From: CAJMNU01 sp905214855
Lineage (GTDB): Bacteria; Bacillota; Clostridia; Lachnospirales; Lachnospiraceae
DNA length: 64,000 nucleotides
Direction: 5' to 3'
Assembly: GCA_937890595.1 (NCBI GenBank)
Contig: CALADM010000030.1
Coordinates: forward strand, 1-64,000
The notes beneath the pieces are model-generated. The model made no database searches. It saw nothing but the letters and a program-made list of their open reading frames with translations, and was not told the DNA's origin. Both the position numbers and the translations under genes were made by a program. Shown in pieces: positions 62,962 to 64,000 of the stretch (positions are counted from its first letter, which is position 1; each line of letters begins with the position of its first letter).

Positions 62962-63738
62962 TTATTGAGCCAATACCTCCTTCGCCATCGCCAAAAAGTC
63001 ATTTTCATCCATCACAGTTTCATCTAAAATCATGAGTCTATACACAGCTCCGTTTTCTTCCCAGTCAATCGACTTAATATATTTATCTTCTATCTGATCT
63101 GTACCATAAGATACAAAAAGCTCTCCTTTTTCCATCTGTGTCTTTTCTTCTTCTGATACCTGATAATCTGGCGGAACCATACGGTAATGATCCACTGTAT
63201 AGTAAGCTGTAAGCTCTTCATTTATTGGCAGCATAGTTCCTCGTTTTTCTTCTTCTGCCCATTTAGATACAGAAAAGAAAACATCAGCCTCTCCGGCTTT
63301 ATGGTATGTTACAGACAATTCTGGGAAAGCATCTACATGGTTTCCATCTGTGTCATTCGCATTGACTGTAATCACCTGACCTCTGGAAAAAGTATACCCA
63401 TTGGCAAATTTTTCCGGCATTTTCACATCATATCCCAATTTTTTATCTGCATCTTTCTTCATCTCATCATACTCATGGATATCATCCATCACACTTGAAC
63501 CAGAAGAATATCCCGCAATCTTTCCTGCTGCCACAGCACCTCCTGCACATAACATACAAAGTACTCCTACTGCACACACCACTTTCTTCCAACTTGTCTT
63601 TCTCATCCTTTTTTCCTCCTTTTTTTCTCTTATAATTGCAAACCGGATTCTTTCTTTTACCAGTGGATCTATCTCCACTTTTTTTGCACTTCTTTCCAGA
63701 GCTCCCTGTATTGCTTCATCCCATTCATCACGTCTCAT
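62962..63738 (-). CDS. Membrane-anchored anti-sigma-like protein
   Basis: A 258-aa protein with a charged cytoplasmic N-terminus (residues 1-46), one transmembrane helix (VVCAVGVLCMLCAGGAVAAG, about 49-68) and an extracytoplasmic domain resembling DUF4179-type proteins. Its start overlaps the end of a sigma factor gene by 11 bases, the usual arrangement for an anti-sigma factor, which it probably is. No zinc-binding HxxxCxxC motif is seen in the N-terminus. Confidence 0.7.
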   Translation of the reverse strand: MRRDEWDEAIQGALERSAKKVEIDPLVKERIRFAIIREKKEEKRMRKTSWKKVVCAVGVLCMLCAGGAVAAGKIAGYSSGSSVMDDIHEYDEMKKDADKKLGYDVKMPEKFANGYTFSRGQVITVNANDTDGNHVDAFPELSVTYHKAGEADVFFSVSKWAEEEKRGTMLPINEELTAYYTVDHYRMVPPDYQVSEEEKTQMEKGELFVSYGTDQIEDKYIKSIDWEENGAVYRLMILDETVMDENDFLAMAKEVLAQ

Positions 63739-64000
63739 GGCGAATCCTCCCTTCTGTCAAGATATCGTTAGCTTTCCTTTCACTTTTCTGTTCTTCCTGA
63801 AGCATCTCCTTTAAATTTCTTCTCGCTGTATAAAGCCGGGATTTCACAGTTCCTTCCATACTATGCAGCACGTTTGCGATCTCTTTTGTAGAAAGTCCAT
63901 TAAAATAATACAAAACCACTACTGTTCTCTGCTTCACTGGCAATTTTAAAACCGCCTGACACACCCTTTCATCCTGCTGTTTTTGCATCACTGCCTCTAG
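63728..64000 (-). CDS. ECF-type RNA polymerase sigma factor (partial)
   Basis: Only the C-terminal part is in the window; the frame is open through position 64000. Region 4 is complete: LPVKQRTVVVLYYFNGLSTKEIANVLHSMEGTVKSRLYTARRNLKEML. This matches extracytoplasmic-function sigma factors. It is coupled to the anti-sigma-like gene downstream. The apparent start at 63991 is not real. Confidence 0.85.
   Translation of the reverse strand, partial: LEAVMQKQQDERVCQAVLKLPVKQRTVVVLYYFNGLSTKEIANVLHSMEGTVKSRLYTARRNLKEMLQEEQKSERKANDILTEGRIRHET

Noticed and set aside
1..64000. CRISPR array, prophage or rRNA operon
   Set aside because: No regularly spaced short direct repeats, phage structural genes or rRNA sequence were seen on reading through the window.

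Overview
The window comes from a low-GC, Gram-positive, spore-forming anaerobe, most likely a member of the Lachnospiraceae or a close clostridial relative. This is inferred from gene content (codY, a split sigK, a Csp-type germination protease, a Re-type citrate synthase, an rpoD-dnaG-dgt cluster, class A RNase P RNA) and from AT-rich intergenic DNA with strong Shine-Dalgarno sites. I cannot name the genus. Most genes lie on the minus strand. Layout: 1-5 kb holds degV, a NERD-domain gene and an orphan KdpE-like regulator beside a KtrA/KtrB potassium uptake pair. 5-12.6 kb is accessory: a GH31 alpha-glucosidase, an AIM24-like protein, a run of small genes (P-loop kinase, DUF2007-like, deformylase-like, ArsC/Spx-like, PAS, unknown), a 41-codon gene remnant and a 605-aa protein joining an N-terminal helix-turn-helix to a dynamin-like GTPase. 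13-22 kb is conserved core: rpsB-tsf, codY, topA, dprA, comM, galE. The most notable feature is at 22.2-27.5 kb. The sporulation sigma factor gene sigK is cut in two by a 4,744-bp intervening (skin-type) element. The element encodes a large serine recombinase, a divergent 69-aa protein that is a candidate excision factor, and two cargo genes (a PII-like protein and a DUF1538 membrane protein). The two gene halves share a 5-bp direct repeat. Exact joining there restores an in-frame 206-codon sigK, and the joined element ends form a perfect 14-bp inverted repeat around a 4-bp centre, as expected of an attP site. The rebuilt sigma factor has essentially no pro-sequence, so excision may be the main switch for its activity. 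27.6-35 kb carries murI, a three-gene ABC export-type operon, a possible uracil-DNA-glycosylase-like protein and pyrB-pyrI. 35-40 kb carries a MerR-type regulator with a 19-bp-spacer target promoter ahead of an amino-acid-dehydrogenase-like gene, a LysR regulator and a MATE exporter preceded by a 22-codon leader ORF. 39.9-47.7 kb carries rnpB, a TGS-domain nucleoside kinase, a Nif3-like protein, trmK, rpoD, dnaG and dgt. 47.8-52.3 kb carries a Csp-like subtilase, a two-gene minimal SufC/SufB pair and three tRNA-Leu genes (two a tandem 265-bp duplication). 52.4-59.1 kb is an oxidative glutamate-precursor cluster (Re-citrate synthase, GntR regulator, isocitrate dehydrogenase, aconitase) headed by a promoter lying inside a perfect 26-bp palindrome. 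59-64 kb carries a second MATE exporter, ilvE, a patatin-like lipase and a sigma/anti-sigma-like pair that runs off the right edge.
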